This document shows, in pieces, positions 33,659 to 43,965 of a DNA stretch of 64,000 bases. Source of the stretch: Morella rubra (lineage: Eukaryota > Streptophyta > Magnoliopsida > Fagales > Myricaceae); the NCBI GenBank assembly GCA_003952965.2, contig CM025852.1, positions 27,959,009 to 28,023,008 on the forward strand, read 5' to 3'. Made by a program: the position numbers and the translations under genes. Under the pieces are notes generated by a model, which did no database searches, had not been told where the DNA came from, and saw only the letters and a list, made by a program, of their open reading frames with translations. The number at the start of each line of letters is the position of its first letter. Position 1 is the first letter of the stretch.

Positions 33659-36053
33659 TCAGTTTCGTTTTTGTTTGGAATGCCACTGTGTTCTTGCCCG
33701 TACTATCTCTGCCTTGTCTGCTAGCATGCGAAGCAGGTGTGTGAATTCCAAGTCTGGTTTAGATCGATGTAAGGAGTTATACGAGGCTTCAGTTGCATTT
33801 GCTGTTGAACTTGTCAAAGACTCCAGCAAATTTGATTGCCGGCACTCACGGCGGTACTCCAGAGTCATGCTCGTAAGATCATAATTTCCAAGCACGTTTA
33901 TGGGCACGCTCTGCAGACAACATCGAAAACTGTTAAGCACCTCTTGTTTCTTGCTGACCATTTTACTCATTGAAAACTGTTATGTGGTCGGCGTGATGTA
34001 GCTGCCAAAGTGAGCTACTTATTGTGCAAAATGTTTGATCAAGTTGATTACAATTTTTTTTCTTAGGGGAAAGAGTATGTTGGGGCCTCCTTTCATATGT
34101 CGCACATGCTTATTGTTTGAAAGAAGATGGGGATAGCTGTTTGATTAAGAAACCAAGGGTATCTGTTCAGTTTCAAGAATTGTGTAAAATAGGGGTTTTA
34201 TAATTAAGCAAATCTGATCTGTACACAAAATTTATTGGGTACGTGGGATTCGAGTAGTACCTCCAGGATCCATCCAATATATTTCACGTTGTTCACGTGC
34301 TGATTGGCATCCATGTCGCTCCATCTTGGCTGGATTGTAGTAGACAAGCAGTTAATGAAGTCATTCCAAGTTTGCGAGGCAAACCTTGTCATTCCCTAGT
34401 AAATTCAATGCGTAAACTTCTGTTTTTCTAGACAGAAGAACATTAACATGAAGCACATCGAATTATACTTACGGCTAATCCTGATCGAATTCTTTCTGCG
34501 GTTTCGTCAGTGAGCTTGTCAATTTTTTCACTATCATTCATTTCTGCGGAAACTGCAAGTCTGTCCAGGTAGAACGGTACCACTTCCTCTCTCACTTGTT
34601 CTGGGATCTTAGACAACCGTCGTGTTTCTTGATTCATGATAACCCAAGTACTGCATGGAGATTAGACAGACGAGGTAAGTAGCAATAATTTGGTGGCTCT
34701 TGTAAACTAAAAATGGTACACCTTGTGGCCCTGGTAATGATCTCTTGTGTGTGGTAATCCCGGATTATCCAGTCCCTGCGCATCCCATTTTTCCCCTCGG
34801 CATCCACCCAAGTATCAATCTCAACAACATCTCCCCTGTCACATTCCAAAATTCCTACATCAGTACTGTTGCAGATTGAGCTGCATCTTTAGTTTTTGGA
34901 ATAAGAAAAATATAAAGAATCTCCAATGACCCTGATCAAATCCTACATCTTTCCTTCAAGTCAGTTCATTATGGAGGAGATTATATAAGACGAGTCTAAA
35001 AAAATATGGCCTTTTTGGCCCGTTTCAGATTTTCTCTAATTTCTCACTAATTTTGATGTGTGTCTGTTGAGTGCTTGGTGTAGATAATTTATCTCCTTAA
35101 ATAGTGAGGGTACATATATACTAGAGTGTTTGTGCAATGGGCCTTGCAGGAATTTGAATGTAACATCTGAAGGCATGCATACCAGCAGCTTGTGGGAACA
35201 GTATAGGAGGATACATACCAGCAGCTATATCTCTGTACTTGAATGTGGACCCGTGTGACAACCCAAATAAGTTTCCGTAGGCTCATCTCGCGGGTGGCAC
35301 CAAAGCCATTCCCAGCAAGGCCAGAGCTTGTCACATGATTGAGAGCTGTCTCCTGCACTCATTTACAAGAACCACGCAGTAGGAAAATTATGCATGTGCC
35401 TCATTTCATTTATGGAACAAGAAGCGAAATCAAAACAACTACCCTTCACAAATATCATACACAGAAAGATGTGTTCAATGAGTAATATTTCTGTAGTTTA
35501 GTTTACTTATTCTCGATGAAAGGAAATCTCGTTTAGATTGATTTATGGACTTAATTTGCAAACAACGCGAATGATGACTTCCAAAAGCTAAAACACCCGC
35601 CATACGATCGGTAAAGAGTTTCAGGGAGACAGCTACTAATTCACAAACCTGAAGGAGATTCATCAGTGTTTCCATGGTAGCAGTTTTGTCTGGTCCAATC
35701 TCGTAAGACCTGATAATGAATGTCTGTCTATAAACAAACTGGTCCTCCACGAACCTTCCAAGCAAAACTGCATGAAGAGGTGCATCAACACAGCTTTCTT
35801 TTGCTGAATCGCTATACTTGTTACTCCTAAATGGAGCCTCCCCGAAGTTTATTCCATTCACCTTCTTTCCGTTGATGGTATATATGCTCGGAGGAGTACT
35901 AGCACTTGCTATCACTAATAAACTTGGCTGCTTCGGCTTGATTGCACAATTCAATGAAGGATAATAACCCAACCTCGCCATGGCCATATTCTTCTTATCT
36001 CCCCTGCAAAAATCCCCTCCAAAATACAGTCGAGCGTTACTCAGTGCAGCCAT
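33659..36053 (-). CDS. FATB: Acyl-ACP thioesterase, FATB type
   Basis: Plastid enzyme that releases saturated fatty acids, mainly palmitate, from acyl carrier protein for export. Six exons on the minus strand: 35649-36053, 35219-35352, 34722-34835, 34473-34650, 34261-34329, 33659-33910; in phase, 383 aa. A further in-frame Met lies three codons upstream. Features: variable N terminus with INGKKVNG resembling the FATB transit/linker border; VEDQFVYRQTFIIRSYEIG, which opens the first hotdog domain; ETALNHV; WIIRDYHTQEIITRATSTWV; then the second hotdog with the catalytic Asp-Asn-His in DMDANQHVNNVKYIGWILE and the conserved Glu-Cys in LEYRREC. The N-terminal ~90 residues diverge strongly from typical FATB, and transit-peptide character is weak. 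All introns are GT-AG. Probably functional; substrate range cannot be read from sequence. Confidence 0.88.
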
Positions 36054-36917
36054 CACTGTCATCGCTGATTGAACAGAGAGATATACTATACCGCGGGAAA
36101 TTGTAGAACCGAGCAAAATATAGGTTTGAAAATATAAGGTGGCCGATGTAGCTTCGAACTCACGTTGCCTGATGAGGAGACAAAAAATAAAAGTTTCCAA
36201 CATTGGTTGGTCTAACTAATTATCTAGAAAGAGTCAGAAGAGTTAGCTTGTCTAAAATAATGAATGCAAGAAAGTGAACATTTCGATCTCTCAAAACATG
36301 TAGGTGAAGAAGATTTACTAAAGGAGATGAGATTTGCTGCTCAACTACTCCAAAGAGTGGGGGAGAAATGGAGGTCGGCGTTTGTCTTTAGCTTACACGC
36401 AAATGCAGAGGTTTGAGTGGTCCATTTTGCAAGGTCTTATACGGGACTGTTCAAACGTTGAAGTTAACCTGAGTTATGACCAATTGTTAAACTACGGGAT
36501 GCCACCCGTTTAGCTAGGAAAAAGGGAGGCCACAAGACATGGGAGTGGTTCAGACTGTGAGAGAAAGACACAAGATTTGCATAGCTTGCATTTTAGGTCG
36601 TCTGTCTCCCCATAATAAAGCTCATTTCATTGGGTAAAGTTGACTTTTCCGAAGACCGGCCCAGAACTAGGTCCAGCAGGCCGAGTGGGCTCGTTGCTGA
36701 TACGACGAAGTTGATTTTGACAGCTTACGACTTGCCCAATACAGTTCGGGTAGTAAATTTGGTACACTTGCTTAGTTGTTTGGGCTGATGTTGGGCTTAA
36801 GTCCGTAATGAATCACTCTTTAGCCTGAACAAGACAAAGCCCCCCACATAATAGGCATTCCTACCGTAAATATATTTATTTGCTAAAAAAAAAAAAAAAA
36901 AAAAGGTTCAGTCAGAG

Positions 36918-37261
36918 TGCCACCTGGCCGGTTCAGCCGTGATGTATTTGGAGGCTCGATCTGCTGGCACGTGTGACCGACATAACTTTCTTTCTTTTCT
37001 TTTCTTTTTTTTTTGGGTAAGAACCGACCTGTCTTTTACAATGACACGATCACGTGGCTTGTGCTTGGGGAAAAGCACAAAGCCCGTTTATGGGAAGTGG
37101 TTAAATGGCAAACCCCAGATTGCCACCATGCTTAAGCATGGATTACATTGGCCTGGACAGGGACGGCTGGACGGTGCGAAGTCTAGTTCGACACGTCTAA
37201 GGCAGAATCCAATACTCCCTCCCTTCGTGCCACGTGCTCCCATCTCTTCGAGCTATATATA
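36918..37261 (+). promoter_or_regulatory. HVA22 promoter with ABRE, DRE and CE1-like motifs
   Basis: Upstream of HVA22: a CE1-like TGCCACCTGG (36918-36927), ACGTGTG (36969-36975) directly abutting ACCGAC (36976-36981, DRE/CRT core), a second ACCGAC (37023-37028), CACGTGGC (37051-37058, strong ABRE), GCCACGTGC (37229-37237) and TATATATA (37254-37261). Barley HVA22 is the classic ABA-response-complex gene with ABRE plus CE1, so this arrangement predicts ABA, drought and cold induction. Motifs are seen; function is inferred. Confidence 0.6.
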
Positions 37262-37442
37262 GCCCATCAACATCACCAACGTTGGCTTCTTGATTTGTCT
37301 TCGAAGTTCTGAACAAATTTCTCGTTAGACTCCCAACACTTTCTCACTTTACTCCTCGACAATCAGTTTCTTGTTCACATTCACTTTTCTTTCTCCTTCT
37401 GTTTTATTCCGGGAAACTCACGAAGGCACTGCGGGGAAGATA

Positions 37443-38357
37443 ATGGGGAAATTCTGGACCTTGATCACCCAGATTCATTCAATTTCTGGGTAAGTTTTAA
37501 ATTGACAAAATTTCTTTTCCTTTTCTTTCTGTTCCTGAAAATATGTTGCTCCGATATGTAACGTGAACTTTCTATTTGTTGTTGATTCATGCAGGCCGGT
37601 GTTAATGTTGCTGTACCCCTTGTAAGTATGAGTAACTTGGATACTTCTTCGAGCTTTCCATTTTGTATATTTTTACGTCGATTTGTTTGAAGAAACTTTT
37701 TGTATATATAATGGAACGATTGTTTTCCCCTTTTTCGGGTGGGTTTGGGTTGCTTTGGCTACAGATATGCGTCAGTGATGGCCATTGAAAGCACATCAAA
37801 AGTGGATGACGAGCAGTGGCTTGCCTATTGGATTTTATACTCATTTCTCACTCTCATGGAGATGGTTCTCCAACCTATTCTGGAGTGGTAAGGAAAACCC
37901 ATTATTACGTCAGAAAACATGTTATTTTCGCATCGTTAGTCAAATTAAGTATAAAGCTTTTTCTGGGGTTGAATTTATAGGATTCCAATTTGGTACGAAG
38001 TGAAGCTGCTGTTCGTGGCGTGGCTAGTTCTCCCACAGTTCCAAGGGGCAGCTTTCTTATATGAGAGATACGTGAGAGAGCAAATCAAGAAATATAGAGG
38101 AGGCGGAGATCAACATCACCACATATCTCCCACAGGCACCAAGGGCAAGCACAAGTTCATGGATTTCGTAACCCATAAGAAAGTGAGTTGGCTCACGTAC
38201 AATTGCCATCGTTTTAATCTTAATATATGGTTATAGCCACTTCTGTTCGGACTCTGGTTGTGTCGTTTTGTGTGGTCTGGATATTTTGAGTAGTTGTATT
38301 AATTTTTTACGGGATTTTGGTTATGTGAATTTACAGGGCGAGCACGAGGCATCTTGA
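37443..38357 (+). CDS. HVA22-like protein (TB2/DP1/REEP family)
   Basis: ER membrane-shaping protein induced by ABA and stress in plants; relatives slow vesicle traffic and autophagy in seeds and flowers. Five exons: 37443-37489, 37595-37621, 37765-37887, 37981-38182, 38337-38357; 139 aa, all in phase with GT-AG introns. Features: LMLLYPLYASVMAIES at residues ~19-34, KVDDEQWLAYWILYSFLT (the family signature), hydrophobic hairpins to ~90, then IPIWYEVKLLFVAWLVLPQF and GAAFLYERYVREQIKKY. The hydrophilic tail ends KKGEHEAS and resembles HVA22d/e. Exon 2 is only 27 nt. The stress-type promoter just upstream fits the family. Confidence 0.93.
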
Positions 38358-38987
38358 AGAGAGAAGACAGTGGGAGGCATAGCAATTTAATTGCTGGTCT
38401 GCGCCTGCGGGGATCTTCTTCTTCTTCAACGTTCAACGTTTCGCGTTTACGGTTTTTCAGTCTGATGATCTTGTAGTATACTTAACGGATATATGAGTTT
38501 GAAACTTAAATCTACAAAAAACCGTTTGTAACTTTCTTATCTCTTTATGGTGAAATCAGATGGACTTTGCCCTTTGGTTATCTAATGTTTGCGGTTTCCT
38601 TGAAGCAAATTCTTAACGAATAATTTCAATGGGCTGTAATAGAGCGAGCTTTGATTTCTTTCACCCATACGTGTAGGCTACATTCGTTTGCCCAAGAATC
38701 ACCCATTTTCTTACTCCCTAGAGCCCGAGAACCGCTACATTTGAGACTTATAGAAGGGGCAAAGCTAGATAGAACCGGAGCTTTATAGCAATGGGCCGAG
38801 GGCTATGATGATATTCTGGGCTCTCTCCCTGTCGTCTCCACGGAAATGGGGCCTTACCGTTGATAGGGCTACCAAGATGGCCCAGTTTAGGACCCTTTTT
38901 TATTTTTGAGTAATTGAGGCCTAACTCATTCATATTTCAAAAGCCCTACGGGGCAGCTTATTTATTTGAGAGAACGAGTGATCATAT

Positions 38988-39268
38988 TGTGAATCTATTA
39001 TTCATTTTAAAAGTTTAAGCTGATAGGAAGAAAGAGATTTTATTATTTAAATTATATTCTCTAACACTATCCCTCACGTGTAGGCCGGATTCTTCCTTAA
39101 TTAGAAGGCTCAATACGTGTAATATTTGATTGAAATTAGAGTGAAGTGCAGAGTCAGGTTTTTAACTCAGGACCTTGGCTCTGATACCATGTGAATTTAG
39201 TACTCATTCCAAAAGCTTAAGCTGATAGGAAGAAAGAGATTTTATTATTTAAATTATATTCTCTAACA
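38988..39268 (-). mobile_element. Complete TRIM (miniature LTR retrotransposon)
   Basis: Two 79-bp direct repeats, 38988-39066 and 39190-39268, differ at six positions. Read on the minus strand each begins TGTTAGAG and ends TTCACA, the TG...CA form of an LTR. Directly inside the 5' LTR lies TGGTATCAGAGCC (plus 39177-39189 reversed), the primer-binding site for initiator tRNA-Met. Before the 3' LTR is a purine tract GTGAGGGATAG. Flanks CATAT (38983-38987) and GATAT (39269-39273) fit a 5-bp target-site duplication with one change. No coding capacity; total 281 bp. Confidence 0.9.
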
Positions 39269-40102
39269 GATATACGGAGGACCCGTTTAGCATCTTCAAC
39301 TCTTACAGATTTCTGGGCATTTGAGTTGGGATCTGCAATATCTGTTATCCTCTGTTCCCTCGATTTTTGTTACCAATTTATCTTTTTCCAATTCCTATGA
39401 GATCTTCCTTATTGGCTCGTGTGGATTTTCCCTTCTACTTTTTGCCTTAATAGGTTTTCCTCCCCCCTGTAATTAATTGGTCTTTGTCAAGCATGAACAA
39501 GATTAAAACTTTAATAGCGAAACCACCCAGAACCTTGAGACTGATGATGGTGGATTTGTGATGTGGAGAGGGCCAATATCAACACATTGATGTTATATAG
39601 ATGCATGCATCAAAACACCATATATCAATATGAAGCTCTCTATTATGATCCCCATACTTGAGGGCATTTTGTTGGCTCCTCCTCTGGGAAAAAAACACTT
39701 TTTTCATCCATGTTCCTGAAAATGCAAATAGAATTGGAATACGATGCTTTTATGTCAGCAGCTATTGCGTTCCAGCTTGTAAGCTTTTCATATTCGTCTT
39801 TCCTTAGCCTGTCTATGCTATATATACATACTTTAATGGGAGTACGGGGAGCGTACATTCATGGACATTACACATCGCCCTGGGGGCTGGGGGTGTTTAT
39901 TAGAAGCACGATGTTCATAAGCCTTCATTTTAATTAGCAAGCGCTTTGAGCTTAAATTTAAGCACCGAATATGCTTAACACCTATTTGGACAGTTGTTTT
40001 GTTTCATTAATTTAGGAAACCCTACTTTCTCGCTCTATATCTACCGCGTGCCAACTTGTTGATAAACTATGAAAAAGAAATCGCACAACAAACTTGCACA
40101 TT

Positions 40103-40342
40103 TAATAAAGCTCACAAATCGCGGTGCAGCAAGTGTATTTTCAATTTTCAGTAGTCTTGGTTTGCGTCTTTGCTAAGTTGTTACCACTTAGCACTCGGAC
40201 ATCCATCAAAATTTGATAAAAAAAAAATTATAATAAAGATCACAAATCGCAGTGCAGCAAGTGTATTTTCAATTTCTAGTAGTCTTGGTTTGCGTCTTTG
40301 CTAAGTTGATACCACTTAGCACTCGGACATGCATCAAAATTC
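40103..40342. repeat. Tandem duplication, ~112-bp units, period 128
   Basis: TAATAAAG-TCACAAATCGC, CAGCAAGTGTATTTTCAATT, AGTCTTGGTTTGCGTCTTTG and CACTTAGCACTCGGACAT occur at 40103-40214 and again at 40231-40342 with a few substitutions. Non-coding; followed by a CT/CA microsatellite (40372-40391). Confidence 0.8.
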
Positions 40343-42130
40343 AAAAGCCATATCATGTAGTCCTAGCAACTCTCTCTCTCTCTCACACACAAAACTTAAA
40401 TGGTGAAGGATCTCTTAGATGGAATCTAGAAATTTCCCTTTAGCAAAAGCAAAATCGCCCATAAGAATCTGTCTTTACACATAGTCCATATGATCAGCTT
40501 TGAAATGTGATATTATCTTTGTCCTCTGAACTTCACGGGCATTAGGTGCAGCACCCAATAATGTGCAAAACCAAGTCAGACTGATTACAATATATATATA
40601 TACTCGATCACCTTATCCAGAACCCACTTCAAAATCACCTGTACTACACATATATTATAAAGATTATTGCCACTTTGCTGTTATTTAGTAAAGCTACCTG
40701 AATGACCAAATTAAGAAGTAATCTATTGTGAGCTTATTGGTACTAAAAAGTTTCCTCAAGTATTGCCTGTTATATGTCCCAGGGAAGGGCTTTAGTACCT
40801 TCTTAATTGCTGCTGTCAGATTCATCTCCAAATGGTCAGAATAATAGTAATCCCTGGCACCGCAATATAATTTAAGACCAATAAATTTCAAACATATATA
40901 TCCTGCTCATCTGCATGGCAAAGGGATGGAAAGTTAAATATATTACAGTTTTGAACTTTTCAGATAATTTTACTACCAAATATATATGAAACTGCAAAAT
41001 TATTATGATTTTGCAACTTATAAAGCCTATTACTGACTGATCTATAAGATATGAAATGAGAAATGAGAAATGAGAAATGAGGAGGGAATGTTACCCCTAT
41101 TTTCCTGAAATTGGCATCTGAAATTAGACAAAATTAATGTGCTAAGCTTGTTGACATCACTGTATTTTGGAGCATGTCAAGGATGTATGTTTCCCCCCTA
41201 TGGTATTAGGGATCTGTAAACCCAAAAACCAAAAGCAAGCTACTTTTATTTTCTTTGTCACTTGAAAAGCCAAATATGCCTCTTGTTCTGACAATGACTT
41301 TAAAACCCAACCTCTCGTGCCTCTTAGCTATCGCTTATTGGCCTCGCTTTCTTGTTCCCCTCAATAATTAATGTGCCTTTTACTGCTAGAATTATTAAAG
41401 AGGAAAAGCTAAGCACGAACTCCTTTAACCGAACCCAACCCCAGTTTCTCCTCCATTGCGCCACCACAGAAAGTAAAAAGAAGATACAAATGCTTTTTAG
41501 GTGGAACTCTCCTTTAATCGGGTCTGTGTACGCCTTAAGTTATGTATTGAGGTTGAAAAGGAAGCCTCTGGGCCCTAACTCCCAAGTGCACTAGCAATGC
41601 AACAGAACATGGGAAACTTCACGTTTAGATTCAGACTACCAAAGTCCTCGTTACAATATTTAACCCAAAAACTATCAAAATGCATCAATAATCATCTTGT
41701 CGTAGGATTCAGCGGTTGAAATATGCAGAAAATAGGTTATGTGGCATAATATTAACTGTTGAATCATATAACAATGCAAATATTGATGAATTTTAATAGT
41801 TTTCAGACTAAATGTGACGAGAGTAGAGCTGAACAACTTTGATTGATGGGCTATCCATAGCAGAATACTATTTCACTATGATGTAAACAGAAAAAAAAAT
41901 GTTTGATCCTTGTAGCTTTTATTTTTTTGATTCTAAATTTCTGCATGGGTAAAAGGATCAAAACTTTGTAGAAGTGGAAAGCATAGCTAACCTAAAAACA
42001 AAATTCCAAAAACAAAAACATTAAAAATGATCTCTCACGGACCCATAGCTTTTCGAAAAGCCACTTCATATAAAATAGGAATAAAGCATATCATCTAATG
42101 AATCTTGCCAAAATTACCCCCTTTCTCCAC
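40343..42130. other. Intergenic spacer before the DUF4408 gene
   Basis: AT-rich DNA with no supported gene. A short GAGAAATGA tandem (41055-41082) and TA repeats (40591-40600) are the only structure seen. ORFs are short and carry no recognisable domain. Confidence 0.4.
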
Positions 42131-42137
42131 TATATAA
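42131..42137 (+). promoter_or_regulatory. TATA box of the DUF4408 gene
   Basis: TATATAA lies 177 bp upstream of the predicted start, in a pyrimidine-rich setting with CT-rich leader sequence after it. Placement fits a plant core promoter with a ~150-nt 5' UTR. Confidence 0.45.
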
Positions 42138-42313
42138 TGCTGTGTTTCTGATGCTCCATGGTCAGTCAGATGAAAACCTTCCATCTTCTTCTTTCTTACA
42201 TAGACTTCTCCTAGAACTCTTTCCTCAATCTTTTCACCAGGTAGAAGATTGACCTCTCTAAATCTACCTTAAAACCCTCCACTTTAACTCCTATTGTATA
42301 AGCAGCTCCAACA

Positions 42314-42916
42314 ATGGACCATATCAAGATAGAAAAAGTCAGAGCCATCAACAAGTACAACAGGCCTCGACTTCTAGACAATCTATTCCTATATTCTTTG
42401 ACAGCATTAACTTGTAGCTTATATTGTTCAAGCCATTTCTGGTTTCCTGGCCTTTCTTCTGCCATGAATGTCTTTCTCTCTGTCACTCTCCCAAAAGTTA
42501 CTTGTGTCTTTTTGAGCTACAAGTTTGTGTTCATAGTAGGCAATCTCATTGTTGTCGTCCTTATAGGAGAATCCAAAATCCTTTCTTCAGACCCTTCTCC
42601 TCCTATTGATGTTTTGTACGATGAGTATATCAACTGGGGTCGGAGCCTTCAAAGTTCCTTAACCATATTTGAAGTCAAGAGACAGGGGAAAGCAGGGAAC
42701 TATGCTGAAGAAAATGTGAAGACGAGTAGTGAAGATGGAGAGAACTTTGAAGCAATAACTTCCGCTGAAGGAAATAAAGATTCTGATGGAAACAATGACT
42801 TTGCTTTGCCTGCTGAGGAACTGAGCAAAAGGGCTGATGATCTCATTGCCAGGATGAATAAACAAAGGAGGCTTGAAGCTAGACTTCTCTTGATCCGTTG
42901 TAATCATGGAGGGTAA
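42314..42916 (+). CDS. DUF4408 domain-containing membrane protein
   Basis: Single-exon, 200 aa. The N terminus MDHIKIEKVRAINKYNR and the two hydrophobic segments that follow (about residues 24-60 and 62-85, the second containing YKFVFIVGNLIVVVLIGESK) are typical of plant DUF4408 proteins. The middle is acidic and low complexity (EENVKTSSEDGENFE). The C terminus EELSKRADDLIARMNKQRRL resembles the short DUF761 motif often paired with DUF4408. Function is unknown; family members are small two-pass membrane proteins, some stress- or development-regulated. The opposite-strand ORF at 42211-42486 is an antisense shadow. Complete, with no frame problem. Confidence 0.85.
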   Translation: MDHIKIEKVRAINKYNRPRLLDNLFLYSLTALTCSLYCSSHFWFPGLSSAMNVFLSVTLPKVTCVFLSYKFVFIVGNLIVVVLIGESKILSSDPSPPIDVLYDEYINWGRSLQSSLTIFEVKRQGKAGNYAEENVKTSSEDGENFEAITSAEGNKDSDGNNDFALPAEELSKRADDLIARMNKQRRLEARLLLIRCNHGG

Positions 42917-43965
42917 GAGAATAAGTGAACCGAGTACGAGGGGGCGCGGAGAAGAGAAACATCATCCTGTACAAAGGAAGAATGACACGCTTTCTTAGTA
43001 CTCGAGCTACATAAGTTCAATAGATCTATCACCTGAGAACCGCCTTTTTTGCTTTACTAAGCCTTTTTGGGAATAGATAATCTCTTGTCAATGACATTGA
43101 AACTGAATAGAGAATTCTGGCTTGAATTGAAGTTCCAGCTTATGCACTCAACAAATATAATCAGCCATCGAAGCATATATAGTTCTATAGGAACTAAAGA
43201 CTTGGATAAGCGCCCAAGGAAGTCCATATGATCCTTGTAGATTTGTCCCATGATAGAATTGATTCCAACTAGAAGACTTGACAGAAAATGTAAAACTTAT
43301 CCCGGCCTAACCAAGTGGTTCCCCGAGATGTAACTTATGATTGAAGAGAATCATCACTACACCTGGAACAAAAAAGACTTCCGAGTCTTTGCCTAGCATG
43401 GCCAAATAAGCGATATCCACCGACGTGTTGTTACGTAGTAAGGAATCACGATCGATCACATGAACACAAAACCCACAGTTTGTAACCGGCCAAAGATGAT
43501 GCTGGAAAAAAAGGATAATAGCTTGGACTTCGCTAAGAGTGTAAATATAGTTTTCGTTTTCCCAATTTGGGTCATTTATCCTGATGAATTTTTTTAGAAT
43601 TTCACAGAAACTAAAAATTAGATTCAGTAATTGTCCTTATGTGTGTGGAGTACCAAACTGATAAACCCGCATTGAAATCTAAAGAGGAAATGCCAACGGA
43701 GAACAAAAGAGCCAGAAATTAAACTAAAAGAGAAGCGGCGAAAGTCAACAGTTGGAGGACAAAGGGGAACGCAACTGCGGGATTGGTTCAACTACGTGCC
43801 ATATCCTTGCCATGCAGCAGTGCCACCACCTTCTCAGCCATCACCTTCTAGCACTTTACCTGGCCTCGTATATATGCTATAAAATCGAAGTGGTTTAATT
43901 AATCACCTTATTTCTGATCGTTTCGTCTCTCTTCTACATAAGCTGACAGAGCAACAGAGCAGCCG
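42917..43965. other. Intergenic spacer with HSD promoter
   Basis: No gene seen. TATAAAA at 43878-43884 lies ~85 bp before the HSD start codon and is its likely TATA box. A CCACCACCTTCTCAGCCATCA pyrimidine-rich stretch just before it is unremarkable. Confidence 0.45.

Noticed and set aside
42211-42486. 91-aa minus-strand ORF with a hydrophobic segment
   Set aside because: Lies fully antisense to the DUF4408 gene, whose protein matches its family; the ORF is a mirror of its coding sequence.
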